Shown here piece after piece: positions 31,903 to 32,083 of a stretch of 32,083 nucleotides of DNA (position 1 is the stretch's first letter; the number at the start of each line of letters is the position of its first letter). This stretch comes from Verrucomicrobiota bacterium (GTDB lineage: Bacteria; Chlamydiota; Chlamydiia; Chlamydiales; JAFEGQ01). A model generated the notes under the pieces. It was given only the letters and a program-made list of their open reading frames with translations. It did no database searches and was not told the origin of the DNA. The stretch covers positions 1-32,083 of the forward strand of contig JAFEGQ010000066.1 in the NCBI GenBank assembly GCA_018239785.1, in the 5' to 3' direction. The position numbers and the translations under genes were made by a program.

Positions 31903-32083
31903 GACCTCTTTCGAAATTCAATCATGTCAGTTGTCAAGATTAGGTGGCTGGCACTTGGCATAAAGGTAAGTAAGGTAGAAGTCTCGGGCTGCTCTTGGGC
32001 TTGCGCGCATTGGAGCAGAATAGGCTATGAGAAGAAAGGCCTCATCTCGCTGCCTAAAATCGCGTCCTCGGAGGGGGAGCGTA
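31903..32083. other. Unrelated sequence joined to the truncated ATPase, possible mobile-element edge
   Basis: From GACCTCTTTCGAAATTC onward the ATPase homology is lost. The frame stays open but encodes a Lys/Ser/Cys-rich stretch unlike any ATPase tail. On the reverse strand a frame runs from the window edge to a stop at 31927-31929, ending in the residues YAKCQPPNLDN; it has no start here. The abrupt junction suggests an insertion or rearrangement. The element cannot be identified from this fragment. Confidence 0.45.

Noticed and set aside
1-32083. CRISPR arrays, tRNA or rRNA genes and riboswitches
   Set aside because: No spaced repeat array, cloverleaf or rRNA-like stretch was found in the gaps; the gaps are short and accounted for by the features listed.

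Overview
The window reads as a chromosome segment of an environmental chlamydia (order Parachlamydiales or a close relative; genus not resolved). This rests on gene order. yidC-dnaA-lgt matches the CT250-CT252 neighbourhood of Chlamydia trachomatis, acpS-trxB matches CT099-CT100, and acpP-fabG-fabD-fabH-recR-bamA-ompH-lpxD matches CT236-CT243. A large two-domain kinase resembling chlamydial Pkn1 is also present. A complete S-adenosylhomocysteine hydrolase gene, which I believe C. trachomatis lacks, and large eukaryote-like effectors point away from the Chlamydiaceae proper. The CT-number synteny is from memory, not from a search.

Layout: (1) 1-2785, minus strand: the 5' part of a metallo-beta-lactamase-fold hydrolase running off the left edge, a low-molecular-weight tyrosine phosphatase, and a kinase/FGE-fold protein whose gene overlaps the phosphatase. 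(2) 2938-6445, plus: yidC, dnaA and a small ORF. (3) 6433-8578, minus: ahcY overlapping lgt. (4) 8612-9013: rlmH. (5) 9014-11187: a mobile interval with a 159-bp palindromic MITE-like element and an IS1634-type insertion sequence (9294-11121) flanked by 96-bp direct repeats. (6) 11188-13578: an LRR/GTPase protein with an Inc-like N-terminal hydrophobic hairpin. (7) 13585-16233: a small membrane protein, acpS, trxB and an exported, probably barrel-forming protein. (8) 16230-18332, minus: a USP-type deubiquitinase that also carries an Inc-like hydrophobic hairpin. (9) 18634-21706: an MFS/HEAT-repeat membrane protein and an exported HAD-type phosphatase, converging. (10) 21791-24764, minus: the fatty-acid cluster fabH-fabD-fabG-acpP with a terminator. 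(11) 24882-29697, plus: recR, bamA, ompH, lpxD. (12) 29705 to the right edge: an MgtA-like P-type ATPase with no usable in-frame start and a C-terminus replaced by unrelated sequence, probably a pseudogene.

The housekeeping blocks cover membrane protein insertion, lipoprotein and outer-membrane biogenesis, lipid A and type II fatty-acid synthesis. The likely accessory layer is concentrated between 9.0 and 18.4 kb. There, two genes that look richer in A+T than their neighbours encode proteins built the same way: a short N-terminal tail, two hydrophobic segments separated by a short loop, then a eukaryote-like domain (LRR plus AIG1/GIMAP-like GTPase, or USP protease). This is the architecture of chlamydial inclusion-membrane (Inc) effectors, and these two proteins are the best candidates for under-described biology here. 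No tRNA, rRNA, CRISPR array or recognisable oriC was seen.
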